Part shown: piece after piece, positions 36,807-48,480 of the stretch
Layout: each line of letters starts with the position of its first letter
How positions within the stretch are numbered: the first letter of the stretch is position 1
From: Chrysopilus asiliformis
Taxonomy: Eukaryota; Arthropoda; Insecta; Diptera; Rhagionidae
Reading direction: 5' to 3'
NCBI GenBank assembly: GCA_964034945.1
Contig: OZ035962.1
Span: 11,173,789 to 11,237,788, forward strand
DNA: 64,000 bases
The notes under the pieces: model-generated
The model's input: only the letters and a program-made list of their open reading frames with translations
Told to the model about the DNA's origin: nothing
Database searches by the model: none
Translations under genes and position numbers: made by a program

Positions 36807-39800
36807 TATATGGAATTTCATACCTGCACCACACTACCGCAGCCCTTATTCTATAGAAATTTGGGATTTTCTACTACCAAAGAAAAAAATCGATTCAAAA
36901 AGTAAAAACCCATTTTTGTGTAAAAAAAAAACTTTTTTAAAAAGTCTTAAAAAGTAGTCACTCTCAAAGCCAATTTTTTTTTTATAACAACAACTCTTTT
37001 CTGCACAACTTTCAACAAAATAACAACCTAACATTTCTATTTACGAGATAAAGACCAAATTTTTGATAATTTACACGCTGTGTCAGGACTAACAATTATT
37101 TAAAGTGAACGTAAGAAGTGTCCTTAGACAGAAATTTACACAAAAACAAGACCACCCACCCCCTTTCATTGATCCCTGACCATTGATGAAAACTTTGCCT
37201 TTCCAAGTTCTTGTTGACAGCGCGGGGCGATGGAACAAAATAAATCATCCCCACAAAACACGGTCCTGGGTATTCGGCTTTCAGTGTCCTTTTTTCAACG
37301 TTTTTACGATCTGCTGGTCGCTGCCCTGCGATTTTTTTTGGTTTATTGTTTTTGTTGGTATTTAACTTTTGGTTGGTTGGTCAGCATTAATTTGGTGGAA
37401 AAGGGTTTTTTGTGTGTTTCCCTTAATTTTTATTTATTTTTCGAGGGCTTATTGATTGCCACCACCGTCGTTTTGGTTATACGCTCGAATTTTTTAATTT
37501 CACTTTTTCCATTCAATAAATGAAAGCGAAATTATAATCGCCTTCTTACTCTATTTAGGTTTTCCCTCCTGCAAGGCACTTTTTTAGAGCCTAATCCCGT
37601 CAACATAACGCCTAAATCGTTTAGGAGAAAAGGGACCAAAGTGAGAAATTGAGAATTTTTTCATAAAATTGTTAGCAATTTAGCGGGCAAAAAGGATATG
37701 AAGTCAGGAAGATTTTCTACGCAGCAAAGATCAAGTTTTGTGTTTGCTATGAGTCGTAATGGCGGGGAAGCCAAGGGTGGAGGGATATGCTAAAGGACTT
37801 CATGTTCACCAAGTCCAAAGATTAAAATAATTTACGTAATGACATTAAATCCATTTCTGTTCTTTTTTCTTAACTTCATTTTTTCCTCATTTTCGCAAAA
37901 AGTGCTCGACAGGCAAAAATGCTTAATTGCAAAAAGACTTTATTCGCAGATTTTGATGATTTTTTTATTTTGGTGATGATCAAAAGCATCCATCCAGGTC
38001 ATCACGTATAAGAAGTATTCTTTGATATTCGAAGATGACAAACAATTTTTTTTTCGTCATAATTTTGTCTGTTTTTAGAAGGGTGTCTTAATCGACAGAA
38101 ATTGCATTCAAGTCAAAAATTACAATATTTAGCAAAAATTACTAGAAAAAACTAAAATAAAAAAATAAATAAAATAAAATACCTTTTATTGTGTTAGAAA
38201 CTTTCCATATATCTCACACTCAGAATGAGAATTCTCACCTTTTTAAAACCCTCTTCCCCCCTTTAAATTTTTTTTTTCAGGGTTTATCCATAAAATACGT
38301 CATAGTTTTGGGGGAAGGGGCCTGTGGCTGGTAGAACTCCATACAAAAAGATCTGGAAAAGCGAGACGGAAAAGCGAGACGGAAAAGCGAGACGGAAGAA
38401 GGTCGTGGGGGGGGGGGGGGTTTGGTGAAAGGCGCAAAATTAGCGTGACGTATTTTATGAATTTTTGTGTTCCTCGAGATTTTGAAAGAGAGACCAGAAA
38501 TGGATTTTGGTGCCTACAGATTTTGATTTGTCTTAAGAAAAAAGAGGGAAGATTTGTTTCAAGAAAAAAATTCTTAGGAAGAAACATCCCACGGTCGAAA
38601 TCTTCAAGATAAAATGCGCCGCGGACAAAATTTATTTCTTCGCCGCTGGCAGATTTTTATCAAAAAACTGCAGCGTAGGCGAAAATCTTTTGATTTCGAG
38701 TTTTACGATATTCTTAAGTCGAAAACCTCACAGGTGTCAGGGAAGGGTAACTCCATGTTTTCGCCCGGGCAGAAGGACATGTCGTCCTCTCTCGATACGG
38801 CCCTGTGTGTTATTTTCCGAAAAAGCTTGAAGAAGGAGGGTGAGTGGGGGGGGCGAATGTTAGAAAATTTATCGATAATGTTCTCCATTGATGACAGACA
38901 GGCCGACACACAGACCGACAAACAGATGCACGGACACCCCCATAATTTTGCCTGAAAACTGCCCCCGTTCACGAGAGTCGGTGTTCGTCATGAATACAAC
39001 AATATGGCAAAGGAAAGTAAAAATGAACCCTTTTACAAATTGTCGTTACCAAAAATTTAATTTAAGAGTCCAATAAAAAACCGGAATTTTTAATCCTATT
39101 TCTGAAGAGAAAAAAAAAATCAAATAAGCAAAAAACCAATAAGAAAAAAAATCAAAATTAAAATTCGAGAATAAATCGAAAGGAATCATAAAAGGATGGA
39201 TCGACCACGAAGAAAAAAGTAAAAAAAAATCATTTGCAATTATCTTTCGTCCTCGAAGTCCTCTTAACCGAAGGACATTGACGGGTATGGAATTATGTAT
39301 TTCTGTGTGACCATAGGCAAATGAAATTAAATTAAAATTTTCTCAAGTGTAGCATCAAAATGACGACGTAATTGAATTATATCCTTCGACGTCCTTTTCT
39401 AGCATTTTTTTTTTTTTTGATTACTTCATTTGCCAAGCTTATTTCACTCTTGTATCTGCCTTGACGTGGACATCGTGTTGCGAATATCCTTTCGCATGAT
39501 GTCTTTTAGTCCTGCCTTGCCTGATGGCTATTTTTAAATAAATACACTCCCTGCGTTTGTTGTGATCCTTGAATGAATCTCATTGTAAAGCAAATACAGC
39601 TTCAGTGAAAGGGTTAAGGATTAGTCTTTACGCGTAGAAGTGGTCACTTAATATATTGCGGGACATTAAAAATGGTGGAATTCAAGCATTAAATTTATAA
39701 AATGAACACCAGTTCCACTAATCGAAATAAGCGAAATTGAATAAGAACTCAACGGAAAAGGATGAAGAAAAAAATTCCATCACTTTGCAAGGATTCTTGG

Positions 39801-41189
39801 CAAGTTTCCCGTTTTTTTTCGTAGCCATTGACATCATCGTCTTGTGAATTTAAAAGAAGTTGATTTTTTTCCTCTAAATTACGTGGAATGAGACTGAAAT
39901 TTCATCGCGTCTTAAATATCATAGGGGAATGGGAATCATCAATGAATTCTCCAGTGATTCCTTTACTCGTTCATAGTAGGTATTATAAAGAGACGGCAGT
40001 ACTGGTAGGTGTATAGGCTAAAAAGGTCAAAAGACAAAAAAGGCAACCGGAAAAGCTAAAGAAATTAATAAAAAATTCTCTTAATTACAAAAAAATGTGT
40101 TTTCTTCATTAAGAGCCTTTGCAGCAATTTTCATTTGACTCCCACCTTTTTTTCAGTATTATTTTTTTAAGCGCTTTCACTAGCGTCCTGTTCTCTGCCA
40201 TTTGTTCCTGTTTTCCTATCTTCCCTTTCGTCCACCATCACAGAACCCATCGCAATTCGTTGGCGACTTGATTTATCCAACCGGCCGTGAAATATTCGGC
40301 TAGTGAGTTAACCTCTTCATTTTTCACCTTTACATTTACGAGGGCGATATTTCCACCTTTCGCCCATCAGGGTAATTCTATTTCAACATCCTTGATACGT
40401 ATTTCGCTCTACGTCAATTCTTCGTAGTACGCAAGAAATGTGAAAAAAATGAACCTCACACCCATTTTCCGTAGAACTTTTCGCTCTTGCAATCTTTTTC
40501 CGGCACTCATTTTTTTTCAAGAAATTTTTATTAAGTCGGCAAATTTTCTGGGAAATTAAAAATAGGGCGCAGGTCATCTCATACCACCTGATTTTTTTCT
40601 GTTTAGTATTTTTCTCTAAGTTTTCATTATCATTAGTGCGCAATGCTGAAGATGGCTTCACGTTTTCTACCTGGACATCAAATCAACTTATTTCCATGCT
40701 GTTAACTTTATTCCAGTTAAATCATTACGTTGATAATTGTTATTTTATAGTTCATAACTTTGTATCTGTTGTGCGCGGAAATGGTGTCACCGATTTTTCC
40801 AGATTCTTAGACGTATTGTTGTCGTGTTTTTATAAGATTGATAAACAATCAAATTCAAAATCGAACAGAGAAAATTTAGAAAAATCGAACACAGAAAAAC
40901 TACAGTCATTCATTGAATTTTCCAAAGTTTCCTTAACACCCCGTTTAGACTTACGATTTTTTCTTGAATATCTTCACGAATTTTATTCAAATTTTATTCG
41001 GCGAATTTTATTCATCTTTCGCAAAAAAAATTCAAAGTTTTTTCTAAATTTGAATTTATTGTGACAGTTTTATTATTATGCCAGAATTCTGATTTCTTAA
41101 TGGCGTCAACACAAACAATCTCTGAAAGTTTGAGTTCGGAATTCCAACGCTTTCTTTTAGTGGCTGTTAATGGTTTAATGGTACGTGAT
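36807..41189. other. Intronic sequence with no recognised gene
   Basis: 38344-38390 repeats ggaaaagcgagac three times (about 14-bp period) and is followed by a 14-G run (38407-38420). 38590-38700 is a family C fragment (atgcgccgcgg, gccgctggc), and 38897-38940 has a short gacagacaggccgacacacag tract. A 142-residue plus-strand frame at 40636-41061 has no recognised domain and begins in AT-rich DNA, so it is not called a gene. Confidence 0.4.
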
Positions 41190-41475
41190 TTAAACAGGAT
41201 GGGGCGGAGAATTTTGGGTAAATTTATGACCTAAAACACGCTTTTTGATGCCAATAAGTTCCCCTGAAAGTTTCATCCTAATCGGTTCAGTGGTTCGCAA
41301 GTCATAGACTAACAGACAGAAAAACAGAAACCAATATACATAAATCGAATAAACTTCTAAGAAAGAAGAGAAACGTTGGCTTGACTCATGAAGTAAAGCC
41401 AGCAACCTCCCTTAAAGTCTGATCCGAATCGATTCAGTGGTTCTTGAGTTTTAAGCGGACAGACAGACAGGCGTG
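41190..41475 (+). repeat. Two repeat tails with 'atcggttcagtggtt' and CAGA
   Basis: gtttcatcctaatcggttca and gatccgaatcgattcagtgg each lead into a short acagacag tract. These are the same kind of tail as family D (26535-26850) and as the fragments near 45220-45300. They are probably remnants of a non-LTR retroelement or SINE family. Non-coding. Confidence 0.45.
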
Positions 41476-41897
41476 TTATTTTTTCGTTTTGAGTCAATTT
41501 TTTTAATAAAAACTTTTTTAAGTTTTTTTTAATTATCTTTTTTTTATCCTTTTTAGTTTTTTTTATTAATAAAACTAAAAAACAAATTAGACGTCTGTCT
41601 TTCGCCATACGCTTATTCATTTAAAATGAATTCTTGTCTGAGGGTCTCTCAGACAAGAATGTACCATTAAAAAAATTGGAAAAAAAACATCCTTTCTACT
41701 GCCCTTCAACCCCCTTTCCTTCTATCCACCAAATTAATGAAGGGATTCTAATGGGATGTCAACATTAGATAAGTTGGGTTAGAATAGTTAGGAAACCCAT
41801 TCCTGTGATCTCCAAAGCCGATGAAACGATTTTCACCAGTTTTTACCAATAGATGGGTAGGTTTAGTGCTGAAATCCGAGGAGAATGGGTCTAGGAG
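41476..41897. other. Intronic sequence; fragment of the 1375-1527 module family
   Basis: The inner part (about 41690-41890) has ccctttccttctatccacc and gaaacgattttcaccagttt, resembling the module family of 12640-12910. A short inverted pair gaattcttgtctgag / ctcagacaagaatgt lies at about 41629-41660. Confidence 0.4.
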
Positions 41898-42022
41898 ATT
41901 TCCACTGCAAAATTTCTCGGAATAAAAAGAAAAAAGAAATTTCGTGTTATTCCCACATGTTTTGTAGGAATAACACGAAATTTCTTTTTTCCTTTTATTC
42001 CGAGAAATTTTGCAGTGGAAAT
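41898..42022. repeat. Near-perfect 56-bp hairpin
   Basis: The arms 41898-41953 and 41967-42022 are complementary with one mismatch in 56 bp (atttccactgcaaaatttct at the outer end, gaaatttcgtgttattcc at the inner end) and a 13-nt loop. No coding content. If transcribed, it would form a long dsRNA stem. Confidence 0.95.
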
Positions 42023-43693
42023 TTTAGACGTCAATAATCGCGAATTTGATGTCAAGATTTTGAAATCTAAAGGTCCTTTAAAGACATTGCCTTAGCTTCA
42101 AAAGTTTTTAAGTAAGTTATTTCTGGGTTTTTGTTTCGGTATTTCTAAAACGTATGGAAAACACTTTAACCCGGCAACGATGGGTTCACATTCTACTTTT
42201 TTATAATTCGCTGTTAAAACCTTTGAAAACGAAAAACTAAAACGAAGCGGAAATCGCAGTTTAAAATAAAGGTAACAAACCTCTCGTAAGAACAGAACAA
42301 AAGGGATAAAAATTGATACATAAAAATTCAAAAATTCAGATAAATTTGTGTCATTGCATTTCCGTAATATTAACCCATATTCATTTATCTCTGTTCAAAT
42401 TCCTTTTAATGTATGTTAAGTACAAATTTCACTTATAGAACAGAATAATCTGCTATCCTTAGCGATGACATCCTGGAACCAAAGATCCTGTCATGTGTCA
42501 TAAACTGAGTGCGATGAATGCACGTTAGATAAAAATCTTCCATCATAATGTGCTGCTATTCGATGCCATTGGAGTAGCAACCAAGGATATGAGAACAATA
42601 ACCCAAGGATACATATTTGGGTTCCTCCTTTTTGGGCGACGTGTGAGCAAAACGGAAAAAGATTTTGGTCTTCCTGCTTTATCTCTGCTTTCAACCATTG
42701 TCCCAACAAACAAAATCTTACTCTGATCCTGTGATAATTTTACGTAAGAGTGCCGTTGGGTTTTTTTTCCAACTTTTTTCAATATCGGTTATTCGTTCGT
42801 GTGTTTGTCGCTCGAAGTTTCCGCAAAAGGTGCGAAACGAATGAAAATCTATCATAAGAACCAAACCATTGCAGAAAACTCGAGAAAAAAAAAACACAGA
42901 AAGGACGAGAACGAAACCAACACTAACTCGAATGAAAATGGAAAGAAAAATTCAATGAAGAAATCGTCGTCTGAAATGTCGTCCTATTGTCCTTGATGGG
43001 ACATAGTCAGGTCGTGTCCTTTTACAACACTTTGTGCCAGCCATTATCATTGATTTTTGGTGTGATTTCTTTGCTACTCTTCGTCGTGTGAGTTTCTCAG
43101 GTCAGCTCTATCGGATTTTAGCCACGACTTTTGTAATCATTTCGGAGATGATTTAGAGAGGATGAAGTTTATTATTGTATAGTAAAATGCATTATCCTCG
43201 AATGTTTCTTTGTATAAGCGATTTTCATCGAAGAAAAAAGTAATTATAATTTTCCCATTAAGTGTTTATAAAATATATTTGTGGTTATCTTTGTATCCGG
43301 TGGATAATTCGTAAATTGATTGTTTCCGTTTTATGGAGTTATAGATTTTGCCACAAGATTTCTTTAAATTTATTGTTGTTTTCCTCAATTATTTATAAAA
43401 AAAAGGTTTTCAAATTCGCTTTTCATGAGCTTCACTGAAAATTCAACTGGTTTTTCTATAAATTTTCTGCTATAAAACTTCAAAAATTGCATTAAAATTA
43501 GTAACCTTATTTATTTTGGGTCAATCCGGGACGCAATACGTGCGAGGCGGGGCGGGGGATGGGTTACGAAGGATGGCTAAATCATAACCCCAATAAAATC
43601 ACAGAACCAAGAAATCAATTCTTTGGAAAAACAATTAACAAACGTGTTCCGCAAGCGAACTTTTTTAAACAGAATATGGCGAAAAGATTATAA
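42023..43693. other. Intronic sequence with no recognised gene
   Basis: Unique-looking. 42799-42993 holds a 65-residue Lys/Asn/Ser-rich frame that simply follows the A-rich composition. No repeats with definable ends. Confidence 0.45.
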
Positions 43694-44276
43694 AAACATA
43701 ACAAAAGCTATAATTGCCAATTTGGCAATCATTGGAGACCCGTATGGTGATATTCGTATCAAAATTCGAACAGTTATACCAAAATTCCACTTTGAAGTCA
43801 AACTTTCCAATAAGATTTTTTAAAATTTATTCCAATCGGATTTTGATGTATGGGAGTTTTATGTAGAATCATATCCTAAATAACTTTTGTTCTTGGACTG
43901 TTTTGATAAGATGTACCGTTTTTGAGATATTCGCAAAAAACGTTTTCGTTCGTATGGGGGGTACCCCCCCTAATGGTCCATTTTTGCCCATTAACGAACT
44001 TAGCCTCGCATTTTACGAAAAACGGATCTGCGCAAAATTTCAAGTCTCTAGCTCAATCCATGCGCCCGCAATCCGCGCCACAGACAGACGGACGGACGGA
44101 CGGACGGACAGACGGACAGACAGACAGACAGACGGACGGACATGCAGAAATTAAATATTTTTCTCATTCTAAACACACTGGTGTAATTCATTTTTTTGTG
44201 CGATGACGGGATCTTGGCGTTACAAACGGTAAGGCAAAGTTAATATACCCTTTGGTTTCACCATACGGGTATAAAA
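43694..44276 (+). mobile_element. Helentron-like non-autonomous element, copy A2
   Basis: It is a nearly full match to A1, from aacataacaaaagctataat through the (RGAC)n core (44081-44143) to TATACCC..GGGTATAAAAA at 44244-44276. Relative to A1 it keeps a few bases after ccattttgcc (cattaacgaactt), which A1 has lost. This copy is the best reference for the full element, about 580 bp. Confidence 0.8.
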
Positions 44277-44404
44277 ACAAGCAAAATTTAACTCGATTTT
44301 TCTAGCTTTCCGAAAATAATCAAAATACTAATCAAGATTAATGCAGAGAAATAGATATACATCACAGGAGATAATTTTTTTAGTGACATTCGACTTAGGT
44401 GGCT

Positions 44405-44625
44405 AAGCGTTGAAGAAATGCGCCGCAGGCGAAAAATATATAATTTACAGCAACCGTTATTCGAAGTATATTGTGTTTTGCATATTTATTGATCATTTTT
44501 GCTAGCGGTTGATCACTTCTACTGAATTCAATCAATGCTTGATCAATTCTTTCTAAATTAAGAAATCTGGGACAAAAGTTTAGTTTCCAAGATAACATGG
44601 CACCGTTTTAGCTAATGCGACTAAG
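44405..44625 (+). repeat. Family C repeat fragment
   Basis: atgcgccgcaggcgaaaaat near the start and gggacaaaagtttagtttcc followed by gttttagctaatgcg at the end match 13400-13650 and the inverse copy at 9533-9680. The tagggtgaccat left end is missing, so this is a truncated copy. The minus-strand open frame (44395-44595) is derived from it. Confidence 0.65.
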
Positions 44626-44935
44626 AATCCAAAATGACGTTAACCCTTCGCCACGCCTATATATTCTTTTTAGTCTTCGAATATATAGTATTGCCTTTCA
44701 GATATGCTAACAGACTTATTGACTCCAGAATCGGATTCAGCGATCCCAAAACTCCTAGATGAGCTTTTTTCCGGAAAGTTTGAGGAAAAAGATAATCTCG
44801 TTATCCTTGCAGAACCTTTCGCTGTCCTTACAGACTTCTTAACGTCAGAATCGTATTCAGCGGCTTCGGAAACCCCCAGATGAGATTTTTCCAGAAAATT
44901 TTAAGAGAATTTAACTCACGTTATCCTAACAGGAC
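44626..44935 (+). repeat. Family H ~120-bp repeat, second locus
   Basis: Repeats the block order of 4985-5480: aatccaaaatgacgt, tttttagtcttcgaatat, ccagaatcggattcagcg, gatgag..ttttttccggaaagttt and cgttatccttgcagaacctt. Roughly two units are present, directly joined on the right to a 21-bp minisatellite. Confidence 0.7.
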
Positions 44936-45160
44936 CTTCCCTTATCATTACAGAACCTTCCCTTATCCTTACAGGGCCTTCCCTTATCCTTACAGGGCCT
45001 TCCCTTATCCTTACAGGGCCTTCCCTTATCCTTACACGACCTTCCCTTATTCTTACAGGGCCTTCCCTTATCCTTACAGTGCCTTCCCTTATCCTTACAG
45101 GGCCTTCCCTTATCCTTACAAGACCTTCCCTTATCCTTACAGGACCTTCCCTTATCATTG
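44935..45160 (+). repeat. 21-bp minisatellite, 11 units in exact register
   Basis: ccttcccttatccttacagg starts at 44935 and every 21 bp to 45145, with no indel. Differences are single substitutions (acaggg, acacga, acagtg, acaaga, acagaa). Because 21 is a multiple of 3, it yields open frames on both strands (plus: FPYPYRA heptads). The unit matches the end of the neighbouring family H repeat, so it probably arose from it. I see no evidence that it is translated. Confidence 0.95.
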
Positions 45161-46930
45161 AAAGGACGAAGTAGTGAAAATAATGTATTTTCGTCGGAGT
45201 TACGTATGTGTGCAAAATTTTCTGCCCATCGGATGAGGGGAAGTGGGTCAAAATTAGATTACAAGATTTGACCCTAACAGACAGACAGACAGATACGAAA
45301 GCAAGTTAAATAAAAGCTTTTGAAAAAGAATTGAACACAGATTCATGGAAATCCTGCCAACGTTTTCAATAATTTTTTTGTTGAGATTTTTGATTATTAG
45401 CAAATTTTTTCGTAGTTGCCTTTAAAAACAACATTTTACCAGCATTATTGATGACTTTGTCAACTACTAACCCCGAAACCTATCAAGTGAATTGGCTTCC
45501 AAAGTGCATTTTAGCAAGGGTTGCCAAACAGTTGCAATCACAATGTATCGATAATCAATGATTCAATCCGATGTTATCATGTGTTATCAGCCCTTCATAT
45601 CCCAATTCCTCGAGCATTTCAATTTTCCTGTCTTTTTACACTCATTTCAGTGTAATATTTCCATTGTCCTACAGTGAGTTCCACTTGAACGATTCAAATT
45701 TCAGTACGCCAAGGATATCATAAAAATGCAATTGTGGGATATACAGGCGAAACCAACATTTCAGGACTACAACAACAACAACAACAGCAATTTGCACTCT
45801 GCGAATGGCACGATTTTTTTTTTATAGATCCAATCTGACAAATTAAAGTCCGGAACGGTTTTAAAGGGCCAGAGGGAAAAGCATGTAGGATATGAAAGGC
45901 TCATGGTAGGATGCATTGGAAAACCATTGAAAATGTGAACGCATTAGAGTCGTTGGTCGTTTGGTTGTCTCTCCAGAATGTATTCGTTTTTTTTTTTTGA
46001 ACAATTCGGAACGCCGCGGCTGCGGCTGCTGCCATTGCAAAAGGAAACCAGACCGAATTCAAAACCCTCATTTCAGTACGCATACAGTAGACCTACGACA
46101 CAGCCATACGCTTGCATGCAATTTTATGCTCATATTATGTTGCCTGCCGTAAAGTAGTTTTCGTCCATGTAGCAAAATTTCTCTGTGTGTAGAATATGGC
46201 TGTGTGGCGGTGACAGTAAACGAGTAAACATTGCCCGACAGATGTGAATTTTTCAATCAAATGGAATGAAAAGCGCGGCCAACGAAAACCGTACCGAAAC
46301 CGAAAACCCAAAATTCATAGGTCCATAACGAATTTCTGTTATTATTACCACGTGAATATAGGCGAGGTCGAGAGGATAATACCATAGTATTATTGAAAAA
46401 AAAAACGGAATTAGGGAAGCAAGGAGATCAACATTGGTAACACTACACGTTGATTGCAATCGGATTTAAAAATAACATGTAGAATAATTTCACTGATCAA
46501 AATACATTTGCATTAAAATTGGGAGTAATATCAAAGATATTTTACCAGAGTGTATTCATAGATAAGCAGAAATAAATTTAAAATCCAATTTGAATGATTT
46601 GTGGGGAAAAAATTAAATTTGGTGCATTTAAAATACAACAGAATATCTAAATTAAAGTTAAAACTGTCTCTAAATTTAATACGTAGCTGTTATAAAATTG
46701 TTTGATTCATGTTTGATAAGTTATAGCAGAGGTGCATTTTATCGCAGGAGAGGAAAAGCATTGCACGCCATTATCTCGGATGATATTCAATTTTTCTCCA
46801 CCCGCTTGTGTGATGACGAAGTTCTGTTGTAGGGATTAGGGTGAAGTATCCTAATTGGGATTTCCTTCATAGTGTAAAAAAATAAACAGGATATTTTAAA
46901 TACAAGTGCAATTGCCGTAAAAATTAGTGT
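45161..46930. other. Intronic sequence with no recognised gene
   Basis: 45220-45300 is a repeat tail ending in acagacagacagacaga. About 45765-45790 has a short acaacaacaacaacaacag run. No coding signal is recognised on either strand. Confidence 0.45.
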
Positions 46931-47539
46931 GCTTCAAACTATGGTTATTAGAGAAAATAGAGCTGGACACTAACGGTACTTTTTTAATAATTAAAAAAAA
47001 TCTTTTGGAATCGGAATTTCCGTAAAACTTGAAGAAAAAAAATCTTACCAATTTGAAGAAAAAACTGCTTTTTTAACTCATTCTAACTGGATCAATGCTT
47101 AAACGCCCAAATATGGAGATGCAGCAAAACCTGTTTAAGCCGGACCCTGTACCCAATTGACCAATGTTGGAATTTTTCTACCGTGTTCAAATGTACCACG
47201 CAATTTTGCTTTATAAAGTTTAAGAATATTTGTGGGAACATTTGGAATTATGGACCCCCTGGTACAAAAAGGACCATTTTCACAGGAAAAAATCTTGGAT
47301 TTCCAGTCAAAATTCCATAAATCGTACCTTCGCTACTTGGTACAAGATGATTGGAAATCCAATTGGTTTTCCAACCAATTTGGTCAATTGGGTATAAGGG
47401 GAAAACCTGTCTAAGCCGAACACTTTTGAAACTCACGTGATTTTGAAGACGTTTTGCATAAAAAATGAACCTGGATAAGCCGGAACCTCTTTAGCGTGAA
47501 CTCAGACATCACTTTTCTTTCTATCAAATTTTTGATCGA
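46931..47539. repeat. Possible MITE with 'aacctgtntaagccg' motifs
   Basis: aaaacctgtttaagccggac (about 47127), aaaacctgtctaagccgaac (about 47401) and aacctggataagccggaacc (about 47469) are three direct copies of one motif. gtacccaattgaccaat (47150) and attggtcaattgggtat (about 47380) form an inverted pair between them. The motif loosely resembles pogo/Tigger-type ends, but no target duplication was fixed. Confidence 0.4.
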
Positions 47540-48480
47540 TATATCGGGTGTTCCAATTGCTTGGACCGATGTTAAATGTGATTTAGGCTTAAACGACTAA
47601 TGATTTTTAACATCTATTTTCAGGTTTGACAAGTTCAGTCTTTGGCAATTTCAACCATGGAAAGATTAATGGTTCAACCATAGTGAAGGCGGCAAGCGGC
47701 AGCGGCGGGCGGCATTTTTTTACACTAACGTAGCGCAACGAGAGCTGCTACAATACAGCGGCAACGGCAGCGCACTTTTTCCGTCGCCGCCGAGTTTGAA
47801 ACAAAATCAAATTTGCCGCCGCCGCCCAAAATGTTTTATGAAAACCACCATATTCGGCGCCACATTCTATGCAGATGTTTTGACGTTTTGATTTCGCAAG
47901 ACAGAAGCATATGCCGACGGTGCCGTTATCATTGTAGCTGGCTCGGCGGTATGTGTGGCGGCACCATGCCGCCCGCCGTCGCAGCTGCCGCTTGCCGCCT
48001 TCATTGTGGTTGAACTATAACAATCGAACAACGTGTTAAAGTTATTGAACCTTATTACGAAAATGAACGTTCAAACAAAAATGCATTTCGCGCGCTTCGT
48101 AATTTTTTTGGTCAGCAACTTTTTATGGCCTGAATTGGGTGCTATGAATGTCGATGATTTGTGGTTTCAACAGGACGGCGCCACATGCCACACAGCCAAT
48201 GAATGAGAAGTTGTCAGGTCGCATCATTTCTCGAACCAGCGAAGTCAATTGGCCTCAAAGATCGTGTGATTTGACACCTTTGGACTTCTCCCTTTGGGGT
48301 TATCTCAAGAATAAGGTATATGCCAACAAGCTAACAACAATCCAACAGCTGAAGGATGAGAGAGTAGGGGGATCGAAGAGCAATTATGCAGAGATGTCAT
48401 CAACATTTTTGATCATCGAGTGAAGGTGTGCCGCCGAAGCCTTGGCGTCTATGAAAATTGGATACAAATATTTATAATTG
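47540..48480 (+). pseudogene. Decayed mariner-family transposase gene and element
   Basis: The ATG at 47657 opens a frame MERL, interrupted by a MITE, that resumes at 48021 with TIEQRVKVIEPYYENERS-type sequence, a mariner N-terminal helix-turn-helix start. After RNFFGQQ (about 48118) an internal deletion removes the rest of the DNA-binding domain and the first catalytic Asp. The frame re-enters at LWPELGAMNVDDLWFQQDGA, with the second catalytic Asp at 48174-48176. A further small deletion and frame change near 48210 precedes NWPQRSCDLTPLDFSLWGY (third Asp at 48283-48285), and the C-terminal VKVCRRSL follows. QQDGATCHTAN and DLTPLDFSLWGY are classic mariner signatures. The left end near 47540 (tatatcgggtgttcc) may be the terminal repeat. 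No matching right end is visible. Non-functional. Confidence 0.88.
47670..48017. mobile_element. PIF/Harbinger-type MITE inside the mariner gene
   Basis: The left end TGGTTCAACCATAGTG (47670 on) and right end CATTGTGGTTGAACTA (to 48017) are inverted, and the arms continue through gaaggcggcaagcggcag for about 46-52 bp. TAA is duplicated at 47667-47669 and 48018-48020. Deleting the insert plus one TAA restores a continuous reading frame (MERL then TI), which proves the boundaries. A 3-bp TAA duplication is characteristic of PIF/Harbinger. The 348-bp, GC-rich interior has no transposase. Confidence 0.85.

Noticed and set aside
40636..41064. 142-residue open frame
   Set aside because: No recognisable motif, biased Asn/Lys/Phe composition like the surrounding DNA, and no splice support.
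44880..45251. FPYPYRA / RIREGPV heptad-repeat 'proteins'
   Set aside because: A 21-bp minisatellite without indels is automatically open. No splice or start context, and the same unit derives from a non-coding dispersed repeat.
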